Source: Nautiliales bacterium
GTDB taxonomy: Bacteria; Campylobacterota; Campylobacteria; Campylobacterales; JAADDX01
DNA length: 56,796 bases
Assembly (NCBI GenBank): GCA_030826765.1
Contig: JAUUDM010000022.1
Location: 1-56,796 of the forward strand
Direction of reading: 5' to 3'
In this document: in pieces, positions 36,131 to 45,304 of the stretch
Numbering within the stretch: position 1 is the first letter of the stretch
Layout: every line of letters begins with the position of its first letter
The notes under the pieces: generated by a model
The model's database searches: none
The model's input: the letters and a program-made list of their open reading frames with translations, nothing else
Told to the model about the DNA's origin: nothing
Made by a program: the position numbers and the translations under genes

Positions 36131-38821
36131 TTACACCTTTTTAATTGTTATGATTGTTTCATTCATACTTGCTGAACCAATAATTGGATCAATACTATTA
36201 TCACATACTTCTGCTTGAGAAATACCATTGTTTTCACCAAGAGTTAACAGTTTTGATTTACTTCCAAAACCTGTTGCAATATATGCTGTATCTTTTCTAA
36301 TTCTTTTTGTAGGGAATACTTTTGCTTTTATTTCTTTCCCATCTTTATTAGTTAATATAACATCATCTTTGAACTTAAGTCCTTTTTTAGCAGCAACTTC
36401 ATCATTTATCCAAATATAGTTATAATTCATTAAATCAAGTAACAATGCATTATTTACACCTGCACTTTGAGTAAAATATGCATGTCTTCCTAACACTACT
36501 TTAAATTCACCTTCTTTTGGTTCTCTAAATAATGAATCTCTCCACATAGGAAATTTACCAAGTTTTTCCATTTTTCCTGTATTTGGATTTTTAAATGTTT
36601 TTCCTTCTAACTCATGTTGAGCTAATTTAATCCATTTTCCTTTTTTAGGTAAAATAGGAAAATCTTTTGGAAGTGTTGAATATTTTTCATAAATTCCATA
36701 AACTGCTTCATGTTTATCTGGAGTATCTTTTTTAAGAACTTTATATTTAGGATCAATCACACCATCTTTGATAGCACCTTCAATTCCTGGCCAATAAGCT
36801 CCATACTCTTCTGCTATTTTTGCAGCTTCTTCTCCATAAGTTTCTTTCATTACTCTTCTATTAAAATCAACTATACTTTCTTTAAATGCATTTGTAATTT
36901 TATAAGTTTCTATTTCTAAATCATCATTTGCATGAGTAATAATAGCTTTTACTAATTTTTCATCTTTAATATCTGCTTTTAATTTAGCTTCATTTACTTC
37001 AAAATCTTCAGTTAAATATTTAGAAATTTTGAAATCTTTTGGAAGTTTAGCTTCTAAATCATCTTCATCCCATGTATATTTGAATGTAGTATCAACCAAA
37101 GGTTTTTCAACTCTTTTAGCAAGATTACTACACATATAATAGATATTTTTACTATCATACATAGGTTCCATTGCTTTACTTCTCCAAACAATTGCAGGTT
37201 CACTTAATGCAAAACTTTTTACTAAAGAAGTTCTTTCTAAATATGAAACATCTGGTAAAATAACATCTGCATAGAATGCTGTATCATTTACGATAATATC
37301 ATTTACAACTACTAAATCAATTGATTTTAAAAATTCAGCCGTTTTATAATAATCTGGAACTGATTGCATTGGATTTTGTTTATAAATAAATATACTTCTT
37401 ACTGGATATTCACCCTCTTTCAATCCTTTATAATTTCCATCTTCATCTGGTCTTGGTCTTCCAGCTTTATTCCATCTTGTATTGATATCTAAAATATGGT
37501 CTCTAAATACTTGCCAACTTCCTTTTACAGGGTTAGCTAATGGATATTCTCCTTTTTCGATAGTAGCTATATCAATTCTTGGTCTTGCATTATCATAAAT
37601 AGGAAAATCTTCATATTCATATTTTTCTAACTTTAATCCTCTTCCAAGTAAAATACCACCTCTTACATTTACAGTACCATTGATTGAATTGAAAATTGCT
37701 TGAGCTCTTCTAAAATCATAATCTTGATAATACCAAGTTGATTTTCTACTTCTATAACAGTTTGCTGCACCTTTATATTTATTAGATGCCTCTGCAAATT
37801 CTTTTGCAAGTCTTTTAATAGTAGCAGCTGGAATATCAGTAATTTTTTCAGCCCATTCAGGAGTATAATTTTTCCCTTCACCAGTTGTAAAGAATTCAAT
37901 TAATTCTTCCATTCCTTTCACATTTTTAGCAATATATTCTGATTGATAAGGAAGTTTGTAATATTCATTATGAATAGTTTCATAAATCATTGCAAGCATA
38001 AATGCTAAATCAGTTCCTGGTTTTATATTGATATATTCATCTGCGTGAGTTGCAGTATTTGTATATCTTGGATCAATATATACAGTTTTCATTCCTCTTT
38101 CGTGAGTTCTTCTAAACATATCAAGAGTATCAGGAGTAACTATACCTTCAGCTCTATTTGCCCCTAAATTTAATTGATATTTAGTATGTCTAAAATCTCC
38201 ATTTCCCCAACTTCCAAAAGTCATTTTATTTGCTAAAAAAGATGGAGCAAAACAAGTTGAAAAGTGGTCAATAAAATTTGAACTACCAATACCATTGATT
38301 AAATTAGCAAATACAGGATCCCCCATATTACCAGTAGATGCACCAGCACCAAATGCTACTGTACTTCTATTATCTCTCTCTTCTTCAATAATTTTAGTTA
38401 ATTTATTAGCAATAAAGTCAAGAGCTTCATCCCAACTTACTTCTTTAAATTTACCACTACCTTTTTCCCCTACTCTAATCATAGGTTTTTTAATTCTATC
38501 AGGATCATAAGCAGCACCAAGTCCAGCATTTCCTCTTGCACACATAAAGTTTCTATTTTTTGTAAATAGAGGATTTGGATCTATTTTTGTTATTTTTCCA
38601 TTTACATTTCTTGCAACAATTCCACACATATTTACACACATACCACATACAGATGTAGTATATTTAGCATTTTTAATATCTTCTTCTTTTTGCTGTTTTA
38701 GATTCTTTGCATCATCATAGCTTCCAGCAAAAGCAGAAGTACTTGCTATACTAGCAGCTGCTGCAGCTGCTGCAGAACCTTTTATAAAGTTCCTTCTTTT
38801 TAAGTCTACTATTTTAGACAT
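36131..38821 (-). CDS. Tat-exported molybdopterin oxidoreductase (polysulfide/tetrathionate/arsenate reductase type)
   Basis: 896 residues. A twin-arginine signal (LKRRNFIKG then an alanine-rich stretch to about 32) is followed by a 4Fe-4S site (Cys59, Cys62, Cys66, Cys94) and a cysteine Mo/W ligand at 190 (HFSTCFAPSF). With PsrB- and PsrC-like subunits it forms a periplasmic, quinone-linked reductase. It is longer than Wolinella PsrA (about 765 residues) and nearer in size to sulfur, tetrathionate or arsenate reductases, so the substrate is open. In a Nautiliales-like vent organism sulfur or polysulfide is most likely. Confidence 0.85.
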   Translation of the reverse strand: MSKIVDLKRRNFIKGSAAAAAAASIASTSAFAGSYDDAKNLKQQKEEDIKNAKYTTSVCGMCVNMCGIVARNVNGKITKIDPNPLFTKNRNFMCARGNAGLGAAYDPDRIKKPMIRVGEKGSGKFKEVSWDEALDFIANKLTKIIEEERDNRSTVAFGAGASTGNMGDPVFANLINGIGSSNFIDHFSTCFAPSFLANKMTFGSWGNGDFRHTKYQLNLGANRAEGIVTPDTLDMFRRTHERGMKTVYIDPRYTNTATHADEYINIKPGTDLAFMLAMIYETIHNEYYKLPYQSEYIAKNVKGMEELIEFFTTGEGKNYTPEWAEKITDIPAATIKRLAKEFAEASNKYKGAANCYRSRKSTWYYQDYDFRRAQAIFNSINGTVNVRGGILLGRGLKLEKYEYEDFPIYDNARPRIDIATIEKGEYPLANPVKGSWQVFRDHILDINTRWNKAGRPRPDEDGNYKGLKEGEYPVRSIFIYKQNPMQSVPDYYKTAEFLKSIDLVVVNDIIVNDTAFYADVILPDVSYLERTSLVKSFALSEPAIVWRSKAMEPMYDSKNIYYMCSNLAKRVEKPLVDTTFKYTWDEDDLEAKLPKDFKISKYLTEDFEVNEAKLKADIKDEKLVKAIITHANDDLEIETYKITNAFKESIVDFNRRVMKETYGEEAAKIAEEYGAYWPGIEGAIKDGVIDPKYKVLKKDTPDKHEAVYGIYEKYSTLPKDFPILPKKGKWIKLAQHELEGKTFKNPNTGKMEKLGKFPMWRDSLFREPKEGEFKVVLGRHAYFTQSAGVNNALLLDLMNYNYIWINDEVAAKKGLKFKDDVILTNKDGKEIKAKVFPTKRIRKDTAYIATGFGSKSKLLTLGENNGISQAEVCDNSIDPIIGSASMNETIITIKKV

Positions 38822-38856
38822 AACACTTCTCCTTTTGTTTACTAAGTCATTGATTA

Positions 38857-38862
38857 ATTATA
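38857..38862 (-). promoter_or_regulatory. Extended -10 element of the molybdoenzyme operon
   Basis: TGTTATAAT on the minus strand, about 36 bp before the ATG of the catalytic subunit, is an extended -10 sequence. The upstream area is a run of T and A with no clear -35. AGGAGAAGTG precedes the ATG. Confidence 0.45.
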
Positions 38863-38956
38863 ACATAATAAAATTAAAAAAAGAGTAAAAAAGTATGGTT
38901 TTATGAAAGAAAAAGTTACAAATATGCACACTTTATAAAGAAATTTTGAAGAAGTT

Positions 38957-38989
38957 AAAAAAGCGAAAAAAGAGGGATTTGTCGCTTTT
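38957..38989 (-). terminator. Terminator after the outer-membrane barrel gene
   Basis: TCGCTTTT at 38982-38989 and AAAAGCGA at 38959-38966 form an 8-bp stem. Read on the minus strand it ends in a run of T. It separates the barrel gene from the molybdoenzyme operon, so the two are probably transcribed apart. Confidence 0.6.
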
Positions 38990-39005
38990 ATTTTATAGAA
39001 AAAAA

Positions 39006-40418
39006 TTAGAATTTATATCTAACATAAAGTCTTAAATCTTGTGCACTTGTTACATAATTTGAATTTGTTGCAGTAGGGTCTCCTGCATCTCCAAAAAATG
39101 CTTCACTTCCTGGATATTTATAATCTAAATAAGTATATCTAATTTGTGCCGAAAGATGTGGTATTATTTTATGAGTATAATATACATCATAAGCATTTCC
39201 TCTAACTGCAGCCATACTTCCTGCTAAAGTATCTTCTCCATAAGTAAAACTTCTCCAATATTTGCTTCCTTTTGCAAAACTAAGTCCAAATCTATCATCA
39301 TCAAATGCTGGCATATCAGCACCTACTAAAATACTTTGACCTGATTTACTACCATTTGAACCAAGCATTTTATAATCTTTTGGATTTGTTACTGAATATG
39401 CATAAGAAAAATATGCCGTAGTATCATCTAAGAAATCACTTATTCCATCTCCCACTCCAATAGCAGATAAAGTAATATCTTCTATAAAATCATCTCCAAC
39501 TGTTTGCATTTTACCTGTAGTTTTATTATATCCCGCTACATTAAATACCCACGCAGTTGAACTTTGAATAGCATATTGATCATCATTATAAGGCACGAAG
39601 AAAACACCAACTAAATCTGCATTATCTATACCATCTTGTTTTGTATAATCTTGACCATTTTGAGTCCATTTTCCATTTACATTTGAAGCACCTCTACCTG
39701 CACAAAATTTTAAAGTAGTTCCCCAGTCACTAAATTTATCTGAAAGTTTTGCAAAAACAGGAGCACCTATTCTGAAACTAAATCCATCAAATTCCATATT
39801 GATACTATGTGATAAAGGACTATTAGCTAAATCATCTTCTCTTAGATTAGCTGGAAAACCTTCTGTTGCAGGTCTTCTACCAGCACTAAACATTAAACCA
39901 TTATCAGGACCAAAGAAATAGTTGAAATATGCTTCTTTAACTCTTACAGTATCATCATCTGGAGTTTCATTTGTAACCCAATCATTATCTTGATTATTAG
40001 TATAATTTACACCAAAAACTTTATTTGCTGAAAGTTTTAAATTTGCTTTTAAATTATCACTTGGTTTATACATTGCAGAAAGAATAACTCTATTTGATAA
40101 AACTTGTCCTGCATGCTTATCACCATCTGTTGTTTTTTTCACAATATCATCATAACTTGTTCTTAAATCAAATCCCCAATATAAATGGTCATTTGCAGCA
40201 AATGGATTTACTTTATTTTTATTTACTACGATTTTTTTCTTATTCTTCTTGATTATTTTTTTATTCTTTTTAATCGCTTGTTGATTTTTTTTAATTATTG
40301 CTTGAAGTTGCTCTATTTGTTTTTGCAAATCATTTAACTTTTGTACTAATTCTTGATTAGTAGGTTGTGCTGCAAAAATCAATCCAACAGAAACTGCCGA
40401 TAATAAAATTTTTTTCAT
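39006..40418 (-). CDS. Outer-membrane beta-barrel protein with lysine-rich coiled coil (DUF3373-like porin)
   Basis: 470 residues: a signal peptide (about 1-16), a predicted coiled coil (about 20-48), then a run dominated by lysine and asparagine (about 43-72, repeats of IKKN), then a beta-barrel of about 395 residues ending in the aromatic YVRYKF that outer-membrane proteins use for insertion. The SAGRRPATEGFP and NMEFDGFSFRIG wording resembles DUF3373-type proteins of Campylobacterota. It could admit an anionic electron acceptor for the adjacent reductase, but that link is only positional. Confidence 0.75.
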   Translation of the reverse strand: MKKILLSAVSVGLIFAAQPTNQELVQKLNDLQKQIEQLQAIIKKNQQAIKKNKKIIKKNKKKIVVNKNKVNPFAANDHLYWGFDLRTSYDDIVKKTTDGDKHAGQVLSNRVILSAMYKPSDNLKANLKLSANKVFGVNYTNNQDNDWVTNETPDDDTVRVKEAYFNYFFGPDNGLMFSAGRRPATEGFPANLREDDLANSPLSHSINMEFDGFSFRIGAPVFAKLSDKFSDWGTTLKFCAGRGASNVNGKWTQNGQDYTKQDGIDNADLVGVFFVPYNDDQYAIQSSTAWVFNVAGYNKTTGKMQTVGDDFIEDITLSAIGVGDGISDFLDDTTAYFSYAYSVTNPKDYKMLGSNGSKSGQSILVGADMPAFDDDRFGLSFAKGSKYWRSFTYGEDTLAGSMAAVRGNAYDVYYTHKIIPHLSAQIRYTYLDYKYPGSEAFFGDAGDPTATNSNYVTSAQDLRLYVRYKF

Positions 40419-40444
40419 ATTACCTTCCTTTTTTTTTAATTCAA

Positions 40445-40473
40445 ATTATACATAAAAAATGGGTTTATTACAA
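40445..40473 (-). promoter_or_regulatory. Promoter of the outer-membrane barrel gene
   Basis: On the minus strand TTGTAA is followed after 17 bp by TATAAT, which also has an upstream TG (extended -10). The ATG is about 27 bp further on, after AAGGAAGG. This is a good vegetative promoter match and fits an abundant surface protein. Confidence 0.5.
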
Positions 40474-40558
40474 TTTAATTACAAAAAATTCATTTTTTAT
40501 TCATTTTTAATATATAAATATATGTTATACTTTCAATAAAAAGGGATTGATAAAAATA

Positions 40559-41296
40559 ATGGAAAAAGCATATAAATTATTAGCAGCACAAGAACATATA
40601 TCAGCTAATGCAGCAAAAAAATTAATTGATAGTGGAAAAGTATTTGCATTTGATAAAAAAGTAAAAATAGCAAGAGCTTTAATGAAAGAAAATACTACAT
40701 TTAAAATAATGCATACACAAAAACCTAAAAAGATTTATGAAGATGAAAATATCATCGTAATAAACAAGCCTCCTTATATCACAAGTGAAGAAATTTCAAA
40801 AATGTATTCAACTCCTCTTTTACACAGACTTGATAAAGATACAAGTGGAATTTTAATTTTAGTCAAAAATGAAAAATGGCAAAAAAAAGCTATCCAAGAA
40901 TTTAAAAATCAAAATGTATATAAAGAGTATCACGCTTGGGTTAGCAGAATTGTAAGTGAACCAATAGTTGTGGATATGCCTTTAAAAACTATAAAAAGCA
41001 AAAGTGGAGCATATTCAAAAATAGATAAATTTGGTAAAGAGGCTATTACTGAGATTGAACCGCTAATGGCATTTAACACAAAAAGTAAAGTAAAAGCAAT
41101 TATTCACACAGGAAGAACACATCAAATAAGAGCTCATTTAAGCTATATAAATCACCCTATTTTAGGCGATGAAAAATATGGTGGTAAAAAAGCAAATAGA
41201 GTTATGCTTCATCATTATAAATTTAAAATATTTGATTATGAATTTAGTGCAGATGAACCTAAAGATTTCACTGTTATGGAAGAATATAACGACTAA
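40559..41296 (+). CDS. RluA-family 23S rRNA pseudouridine synthase
   Basis: About 245 residues with the catalytic HRLDKDTSGILIL motif (nucleophile Asp) and the later RTHQIRAHLSYINHPILGDEKYG block. An S4-like N-terminal segment (ISANAAKKLIDSGKVFAFDKK) is present. The family modifies uridines in rRNA or tRNA; which site is unclear. A TTG at 40547 would extend the protein by four residues but leaves no room for the AAGGGA sequence, so the ATG is preferred. Confidence 0.88.
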   Translation: MEKAYKLLAAQEHISANAAKKLIDSGKVFAFDKKVKIARALMKENTTFKIMHTQKPKKIYEDENIIVINKPPYITSEEISKMYSTPLLHRLDKDTSGILILVKNEKWQKKAIQEFKNQNVYKEYHAWVSRIVSEPIVVDMPLKTIKSKSGAYSKIDKFGKEAITEIEPLMAFNTKSKVKAIIHTGRTHQIRAHLSYINHPILGDEKYGGKKANRVMLHHYKFKIFDYEFSADEPKDFTVMEEYND

Positions 41297-41309
41297 AAAT
41301 TATTTTTGT

Positions 41310-41315
41310 TATAAT
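41310..41315 (+). promoter_or_regulatory. -10 element upstream of ffh
   Basis: TATAAT in the short gap between the RluA-type gene and ffh, about 29 bp before the ffh start. It suggests that ffh has its own promoter. Confidence 0.4.
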
Positions 41316-41343
41316 TTTAAAAAAATTTCAATAAAGGAAATGG

Positions 41344-42696
41344 ATGTTTGATAATATTTCAAGTGGACTATCAAAAGTATTTAATAAATTAAGATTTCAA
41401 GATGATGAAAAGGCTCTAAAAAAAGCACTTGATGAACTTAAAAAAAATTTATTAAAAAGTGATGTTCATTTCAAAACTGTAAAAGAATTAATTACTAATG
41501 TAGAAAAAGAAACAAAAGAAAAAGGTATCGGAAAAGGTACCTTTATGAAAGCTATAGAAGATAATTTCACAAAACTTCTAACAGCCCCAGGAAATTATGG
41601 ATTTGTTTTTGCAAGCACTCCTCCAACTGTTGTTTTGATGGCTGGTCTTCAAGGAAGTGGTAAAACTACAACTACCGCAAAACTTACCAACTATTTAAAA
41701 GAGATGAAAAAGAAAAAAGTTTTAATGGTAGCAGCTGACTTACAAAGACTTGCAGCAGTAGAACAACTTAAACAATTAGCCGAGGCAAATAATTTAGACC
41801 TATTTTATGATGAAAATTCAAATAACCCTGTTGAAATTGCTAAAAAAGGTGTAGAATACGCAAAAGAAAAATTTTATGATGTTGTTTTAATAGATACAGC
41901 CGGAAGGCTTGCTATTGATGAAGAACTAATGGATGAATTAAAAAAGGTTAAAGAAGCAACTAATCCAAATGAAATTTTTTATGTAGCAGATTCTTTGACA
42001 GGTCAAGATGCGATAAGAACTGCTAAAAAATTTGATGATGATTTAGGAATTACAGGAGTAATTTTAACTAAATTTGATGGTGACAGTAAAGGTGGAGTTG
42101 CACTAAGTATAGCTCACCAAATAAATAAACCACTTAGATTTATAGGAACAGGTGAAAAAATTCCTGATTTAGAAGTTTTTATACCTGAAAGAATTACTTC
42201 AAGACTTATGGGTGCAGGAGACATCGAATCACTTGTAGAAAAAACAAATGCTATTATTGATGAAAAAGAAGCTAAAAAAATTAATAAAAAAATTAAAAAA
42301 GGTGAATTTAACTTCGAAGATTTTTTAAATCAGCTTGAAAGTATGAAAAAAATGGGAAGTATGAAAAATTTACTTGGAATGATCCCTGGAATGGGACAAT
42401 TTAGTAAAGCATTAAAAGAAATGGATTTAGAAAATTCAAGTGAAATCAAAAAAATTAAAGCAATGATTAGCTCAATGACACCAAAAGAGAGAAAAGAGCC
42501 AAGCCTTCTTCTTAAAGCTAACACAAGAAAAAGAAGAATTGCACAAGGTGCAGGGCTTAGCATACAAGAAACAAATAAAATATTAAAACAATTCCAAAAT
42601 GCTGCAAAAATGGCTAAAAAATTTGCAAATAAAAAAGGAATGCCAAACATAAATGACCTTATGAAACAAATGGGAAATATGAAATTCCCTCATTAG
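41344..42696 (+). CDS. ffh: Signal recognition particle GTPase Ffh
   Basis: Ffh targets ribosomes making membrane proteins to FtsY. In 450 residues the NG domain has the P-loop GLQGSGKTTTTAKL near residue 103, DTAGRL and TKFDGDSKGG. The methionine-rich M domain contains MIPGMGQFSKALKEM and the RNA-binding RKRRIAQGAG segment. The end is the usual basic and methionine-rich tail. It precedes the ribosomal operon, a common arrangement. Confidence 0.96.
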   Translation: MFDNISSGLSKVFNKLRFQDDEKALKKALDELKKNLLKSDVHFKTVKELITNVEKETKEKGIGKGTFMKAIEDNFTKLLTAPGNYGFVFASTPPTVVLMAGLQGSGKTTTTAKLTNYLKEMKKKKVLMVAADLQRLAAVEQLKQLAEANNLDLFYDENSNNPVEIAKKGVEYAKEKFYDVVLIDTAGRLAIDEELMDELKKVKEATNPNEIFYVADSLTGQDAIRTAKKFDDDLGITGVILTKFDGDSKGGVALSIAHQINKPLRFIGTGEKIPDLEVFIPERITSRLMGAGDIESLVEKTNAIIDEKEAKKINKKIKKGEFNFEDFLNQLESMKKMGSMKNLLGMIPGMGQFSKALKEMDLENSSEIKKIKAMISSMTPKERKEPSLLLKANTRKRRIAQGAGLSIQETNKILKQFQNAAKMAKKFANKKGMPNINDLMKQMGNMKFPH

Positions 42697-42698
42697 TA

Positions 42699-42727
42699 TT
42701 GACTTATTTTCAGTAAAAGTGTAAAAT
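42699..42727 (+). promoter_or_regulatory. Vegetative promoter of the rpsP operon
   Basis: TTGACT at 42699-42704 and TAAAAT at 42722-42727 are separated by 17 bp, close to the general sigma-70 consensus. The -35 box overlaps nothing coding, and the rpsP start is 40 bp beyond the -10. A strong -35 is unusual in Campylobacterota. Confidence 0.6.
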
Positions 42728-42766
42728 TTCACACTAAAAATTATAAAAACGATAAAAAGGATTTCA

Positions 42767-42994
42767 ATGACAACAATAAGATTAACAAGAATGGGTAGAA
42801 AAAAAAGACCATTTTATAGAATCGTAGTAACTGATAGCAGAAAAAGAAGAGATAGTGGATGGATAGAAAGTATTGGTTATTATAACCCTATGACTGAACC
42901 AGCAACTGTTAAAGTTGATGAAGAAAGACTTGCTTACTGGAAAAGCGTAGGTGCTCAAATGAGCGAAAAAGTTAAAAAAATTACAAGTAAATAA
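42767..42994 (+). CDS. rpsP: 30S ribosomal protein S16
   Basis: 75 residues beginning [20 protein letters not shown], the S16 signature, with [15 protein letters not shown] following. It is a structural protein of the small subunit. It heads the rpsP-khpA-rimM-trmD-rplS operon, and AAGGA precedes the start. Confidence 0.97.
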   Translation: MTTIRLTRMGRKKRPFYRIVVTDSRKRRDSGWIESIGYYNPMTEPATVKVDEERLAYWKSVGAQMSEKVKKITSK

Positions 42995-43236
42995 TGGTAG
43001 AATTTGTAAAGAAGTATATACAACTTCTAGCTTTTTATCCAGATGATGTTATTGTAAAGACAGCAAATGAAACTGATAATTTTACTGAAATTGTAATTTA
43101 TGCAAATAAAGTAGATACTGGTAGAATTATTGGTAAAAATGGTAATATGATAAAAGCTATAAAAACTTTAATAAGTGGATGTAAAGCAAAAGTAAATAAA
43201 AATTATAAAATTTCGGTTCATATAAATGAAAAATAA
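42994..43236 (+). CDS. khpA: KH-domain RNA-binding protein KhpA
   Basis: An 80-residue single KH domain with the GRIIGKNGNMIKAIKTL loop that binds RNA (GxxG present as IGKNG). KhpA usually works with KhpB as a global RNA chaperone. Its ATG shares a base with the rpsP stop, and it overlaps rimM by 11 bp. Confidence 0.92.
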   Translation: MVEFVKKYIQLLAFYPDDVIVKTANETDNFTEIVIYANKVDTGRIIGKNGNMIKAIKTLISGCKAKVNKNYKISVHINEK

Positions 43237-43747
43237 AATTCCTATTGCAAAAATTGGAAAAACTTATGGTGTCAAAGGATGGGTTAAAGTCCATTTTTTG
43301 ACAGATTTTCCTGAACAATTCAAAGCTGGAAAAACATTTGAAGCCGATAAAATAACTCTCACAATAGAAAATATCAATCGTAAAAATAATACTATAAAAT
43401 TTTTAGACTTCAATACACCAGAAGAAGCTAAAAAACTAACAAACCGTACTATTTATTCTGATGAAACTCAATCACATAATGATATTAAACTAAAAAAAGA
43501 TGAATATTTTTGGTTTGATATAATTGGCTCTGAAGTTTATGAAGAAGATAAATTACTCGGTATTGTTGAGGATATAAACAGAATCAATGATATTGATTAT
43601 ATTGTAGTAAAAGTTGATAAATCTATGCAAACAGATGGACAGCCTAAAAGATTTTTATTTGATTTCAAACGACATATAGTTGAAGTTGATACTAAAAATA
43701 AAAAACTAATAGTTCAAGATACTATTCCTATTCTAGAAGCGAGCTAA
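43226..43747 (+). CDS. rimM: Ribosome maturation factor RimM
   Basis: 173 residues with the N-terminal PIAKIGKTYGVKGWVKVHFLTDFPE RimM signature and a PRC-barrel C-terminal half (DEYFWFDIIGSEVYEEDKLLGIVEDI). It helps assemble the head of the 30S subunit with S19. It lies between khpA and trmD with overlapping ends. Confidence 0.94.
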   Translation: MKNKIPIAKIGKTYGVKGWVKVHFLTDFPEQFKAGKTFEADKITLTIENINRKNNTIKFLDFNTPEEAKKLTNRTIYSDETQSHNDIKLKKDEYFWFDIIGSEVYEEDKLLGIVEDINRINDIDYIVVKVDKSMQTDGQPKRFLFDFKRHIVEVDTKNKKLIVQDTIPILEAS

Positions 43748-44460
43748 TGAAATTTATTTTTGTAACTCTTTTTCCTAATCTCATCAAACCATACTTTGAA
43801 GATTCTATAATGAAAAGAGCAATAAATAAAAATCTTTTCAATATAGAATTTGTAGATTTTAGAGAATTTGCAAAAAATAAACATCAAAAAGTAGATGATA
43901 CACCTTTTGGCGGAGGTGCTGGAATGGTATTAGCCCCTCAGCCTCTAAGTGACTGCTTAAAACATCTTAAAACACAATATCCAAACTCCAAAACTATTTT
44001 TGTAACACCTGTTGCTAAAACTTTTAATCAAAATGATGCAAAAAGATTAAGTAATGAAAAAGTTATAATATTGGTAAATGGAAGATATGAAGGTTTTGAT
44101 GAAAGAATTATTGAAGAGTTTGCAGATGAAGTACTTAGTATTGGAGATTTTATCTTAAGTGGTGGAGAACTCGCGAGTATGGTAATAGCTGATAGTATTG
44201 CCAGAAATATAAATGAAGTTTTAGGTAATAAAAATAGTTTAGAAATAGAAAGTTTTGAAAATAATCTACTTGAAGCGCCAGCATTTACAAAGCCTAAATC
44301 TTACAAAAATATTAGAAATTCAGAAGTTATTTCAGAATTATTTAAGGGAAATCATAGTATAATAGCGTCCCTAAAAGAAAGTTTAGCTATTGCTAAAACA
44401 AAATATCATAGACCTGATATTTATAAAAAACTCAAAACAAGGAAAAAGTATGAGAAATAG
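43747..44460 (+). CDS. trmD: tRNA (guanine-N1)-methyltransferase TrmD
   Basis: 237 residues of the SPOUT fold. [16 protein letters not shown] binds tRNA and [17 protein letters not shown] is the knot region, and [16 protein letters not shown] completes the SAM site. It methylates G37 in tRNAs to stop frameshifting. Its start overlaps the rimM stop (TAATG), and its 3' end overlaps rplS by 11 bp. Confidence 0.96.
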   Translation: MKFIFVTLFPNLIKPYFEDSIMKRAINKNLFNIEFVDFREFAKNKHQKVDDTPFGGGAGMVLAPQPLSDCLKHLKTQYPNSKTIFVTPVAKTFNQNDAKRLSNEKVIILVNGRYEGFDERIIEEFADEVLSIGDFILSGGELASMVIADSIARNINEVLGNKNSLEIESFENNLLEAPAFTKPKSYKNIRNSEVISELFKGNHSIIASLKESLAIAKTKYHRPDIYKKLKTRKKYEK

Positions 44461-44806
44461 ATATATTGATGCTTTCGAAGCCTCTCAAATAGCAAATAAA
44501 GAAATCCCTCAATTTAAAGCTGGTGATACTGTTAGAGTAGCCGTTGAAATTAAAGAAGGTGATAAAACAAGAATTCAAAATTTTGAAGGTGTTTGTATCG
44601 CACTTAGAGGACAAGGAACTGGAAAAACTTTTACAGTTAGAAAAATCGGTGCCAACAATATCGGTGTTGAAAGAATTTTTCCACTTTACAGTGATTCAAT
44701 CGAATCAATTACAGTTGTAAGAAGAGGTAAAGTAAGAAGAGCTAAACTTTACTACTTAAGAAGCAGAAAAGGTAAAGCTGCAAGAATTAAAGAACTTAGA
44801 AAATAA
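44450..44806 (+). CDS. rplS: 50S ribosomal protein L19
   Basis: 118 residues: [29 protein letters not shown] and the [25 protein letters not shown] core are characteristic of L19. A longer in-frame start exists inside trmD, but AAGGA 7 nt before the ATG at 44450 and the usual protein length fix the start here. The stop codon lies inside a terminator hairpin. Confidence 0.96.
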   Translation: MRNRYIDAFEASQIANKEIPQFKAGDTVRVAVEIKEGDKTRIQNFEGVCIALRGQGTGKTFTVRKIGANNIGVERIFPLYSDSIESITVVRRGKVRRAKLYYLRSRKGKAARIKELRK

Positions 44807-44815
44807 GTTCTTTTT
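44789..44815 (+). terminator. Terminator overlapping the rplS stop codon
   Basis: AAAGAACTTA (44789-44798) and TAAGTTCTTT (44804-44813) pair perfectly around GAAAA and run into further T. The right arm begins with the rplS stop codon, so the hairpin is part coding. Confidence 0.75.
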
Positions 44816-44853
44816 CCTCTTTTTAATCTACAAATAACAAATCTACAAAAAAA

Positions 44854-44883
44854 TTAATATTTTCCTAATTTTATCCGATATAA
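44854..44883 (+). promoter_or_regulatory. Possible flagellar (sigma-28) promoter before flaG
   Basis: CCGATATAA at 44875-44883 resembles the sigma-28 -10 element CCGATAT/GCCGATAA. A TTAA 17 bp upstream could be its weak -35. It lies 32 bp before flaG, a late flagellar gene, as expected for FliA control. Confidence 0.4.
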
Positions 44884-44914
44884 TAAACATATAAATATAA
44901 TAAAAGGATTTAAT

Positions 44915-45301
44915 ATGGACTTATTTTCAAATGTAGCATCCACTCATAAAGAGAGTTATACAAATAATATTCAAAAAGAAAATCAACATTTAGTAAAAAA
45001 GCCTGAAGAAACAAATAGTGCAAAAAATCTAAATGAACAAATAAAAGATGATGAAAAACATACAAAAGAAAAAATGACAAAAGAAAAACTCCAAGATTTA
45101 ACTCAAAAATTAAATAAAGAGATGGCTCCACTTAATCCAGATATAAAATTTAGCTTTAATGACAAAATAGATAGTTTAGTTGTTAATGTAGTTGATAAAA
45201 ATACCGATAAAGTAATTAGAAAAATCCCTTCAGATGAAGCATTAAAAATCATGGAAAAAATGAGAGAGTTAGTTGGAGCTCTTTTTGATAAAAAAGGATA
45301 A
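44915..45301 (+). CDS. flaG: Flagellar protein FlaG
   Basis: 128 residues. The N-terminal half is polar and probably disordered. The C-terminal half (from about residue 66) matches FlaG: LNKEMAPLNPDIKFSFNDKIDSLVVNVVDKNT and RKIPSDEALKIMEKMREL. FlaG affects filament length and sits next to fliD in many Campylobacterota. It is 3 bp from fliD. Confidence 0.9.
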   Translation: MDLFSNVASTHKESYTNNIQKENQHLVKKPEETNSAKNLNEQIKDDEKHTKEKMTKEKLQDLTQKLNKEMAPLNPDIKFSFNDKIDSLVVNVVDKNTDKVIRKIPSDEALKIMEKMRELVGALFDKKG

Positions 45302-45304
45302 AAT

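Noticed and set aside
41169-41351. 60-codon frame between the RluA-type gene and ffh
   Set aside because: It overlaps the end of one gene and the start of the next in another frame, with no family resemblance.
44390-44449. Longer L19 with a start inside trmD
   Set aside because: The extension has no ribosome binding site and does not resemble L19. AAGGA before the ATG at 44450 gives the usual length.
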